From positions 1-5,546 of the forward strand of contig JAAUSP010000526.1 of assembly GCA_012032575.1 (NCBI GenBank): 5,546 bases of DNA. The letters run 5' to 3'. A program made the position numbers and the translations under genes. Below the pieces are notes generated by a model. It was not told the origin of the DNA and ran no database searches. It saw only the letters and a list, made by a program, of their open reading frames with translations. This stretch comes from Anaerolineales bacterium (lineage in GTDB: Bacteria > Chloroflexota > Anaerolineae > 4572-78 > J111). Every line of letters begins with the position of its first letter. Positions within the stretch are counted from its first letter, which is position 1. Positions 5,401 through 5,546 of the stretch are shown here, piece by piece.

Positions 5401-5546
5401 TTATCCCCGCCAGACCATGTGCAGCGTCCCCTCGCCGTCAAAAAGCACATCGGCAGAGTCGGATTGGCCGGGGTTGTCGCTCAGGTTGGCCGGGGCCGAC
5501 AGTTCAGCCGCCGGGGCCGGGGCTGCGGTAGCGGTCGGGCTGGGCA
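5401..5546 (-). pseudogene. upstream fragment of the propeller gene: Pro/Ala/Thr linker and first module, frame-broken
   Basis: Read from 5544 downward, this frame gives a Pro/Ala/Thr-rich linker (PSPTATAAPAPAAE), then LSDNPGQSDSADV and DGEGTLHMVWRG, then TAA at 5403-5401. The last segment is a typical first strand of the propeller modules seen downstream, so this is the same gene in another frame. Skipping one G of the run at 5405-5408 continues it as DNTLHSGSGFDI. A second shift near 5370-5378 is needed to join the main body at IFWPASSGP. The beginning, presumably with a signal peptide, lies beyond the window. It may be a true pseudogene, or an intact gene with consensus errors. Confidence 0.6.

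Overview
The window fits a genomic or metagenomic fragment of a Chloroflexota-like bacterium (Anaerolineae or Caldilineae type). This assignment is an inference. It rests on a membrane Ser/Thr kinase with a large exported sensor half, a Pro/Thr/Ala-rich linker before a secreted beta-propeller, GC-rich genes, and intergenic DNA filled with short inverted repeats of the type that begins GTCATTTCGA or GTCATTCTGAG. No marker gene is present to prove the phylum.

Both recognisable genes lie on the minus strand, so transcription runs from high to low coordinates. At the right edge (5546 to 4472) is the 3' part of a gene for a Pro/Thr-linked, Asp-box/BNR-like beta-propeller protein. Its reading frame is broken near 5370-5406, by a real lesion or a consensus error, and its 5' end lies outside the window.

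Next comes about 900 bp without a credible gene (3570-4471). It is a repeat island. From right to left it holds a 210-bp element with 17-bp terminal inverted repeats, whose right TTA flank supplies the propeller gene's stop codon; a decayed member of the GTAACTACTCA family carrying a nested 91-bp element; a tandem 7-mer array; and a 187-bp imperfect palindrome just before the kinase start.

The main gene (3569-369) encodes a 1066-residue transmembrane Ser/Thr kinase. Its order is an intact cytoplasmic Hanks-type kinase domain, a Thr/Pro/Lys-rich juxtamembrane segment, one membrane helix, a von Willebrand A-like domain with a degenerate metal site, and five pre-peptidase C-terminal (PPC)-like beta domains at an exact 103-residue (309-bp) period. 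The layout suggests an envelope sensor: the VWA and PPC parts face outward and the kinase signals inward. Whether it senses the neighbouring propeller protein is unknown, and the repeat-filled gap argues against a shared operon.

Left of the kinase (1-368) are a hairpin that may end its transcript, a 108-bp miniature element with perfect 11-bp terminal inverted repeats and an 8-bp target duplication, and an edge sequence that might be the last codons of another gene.
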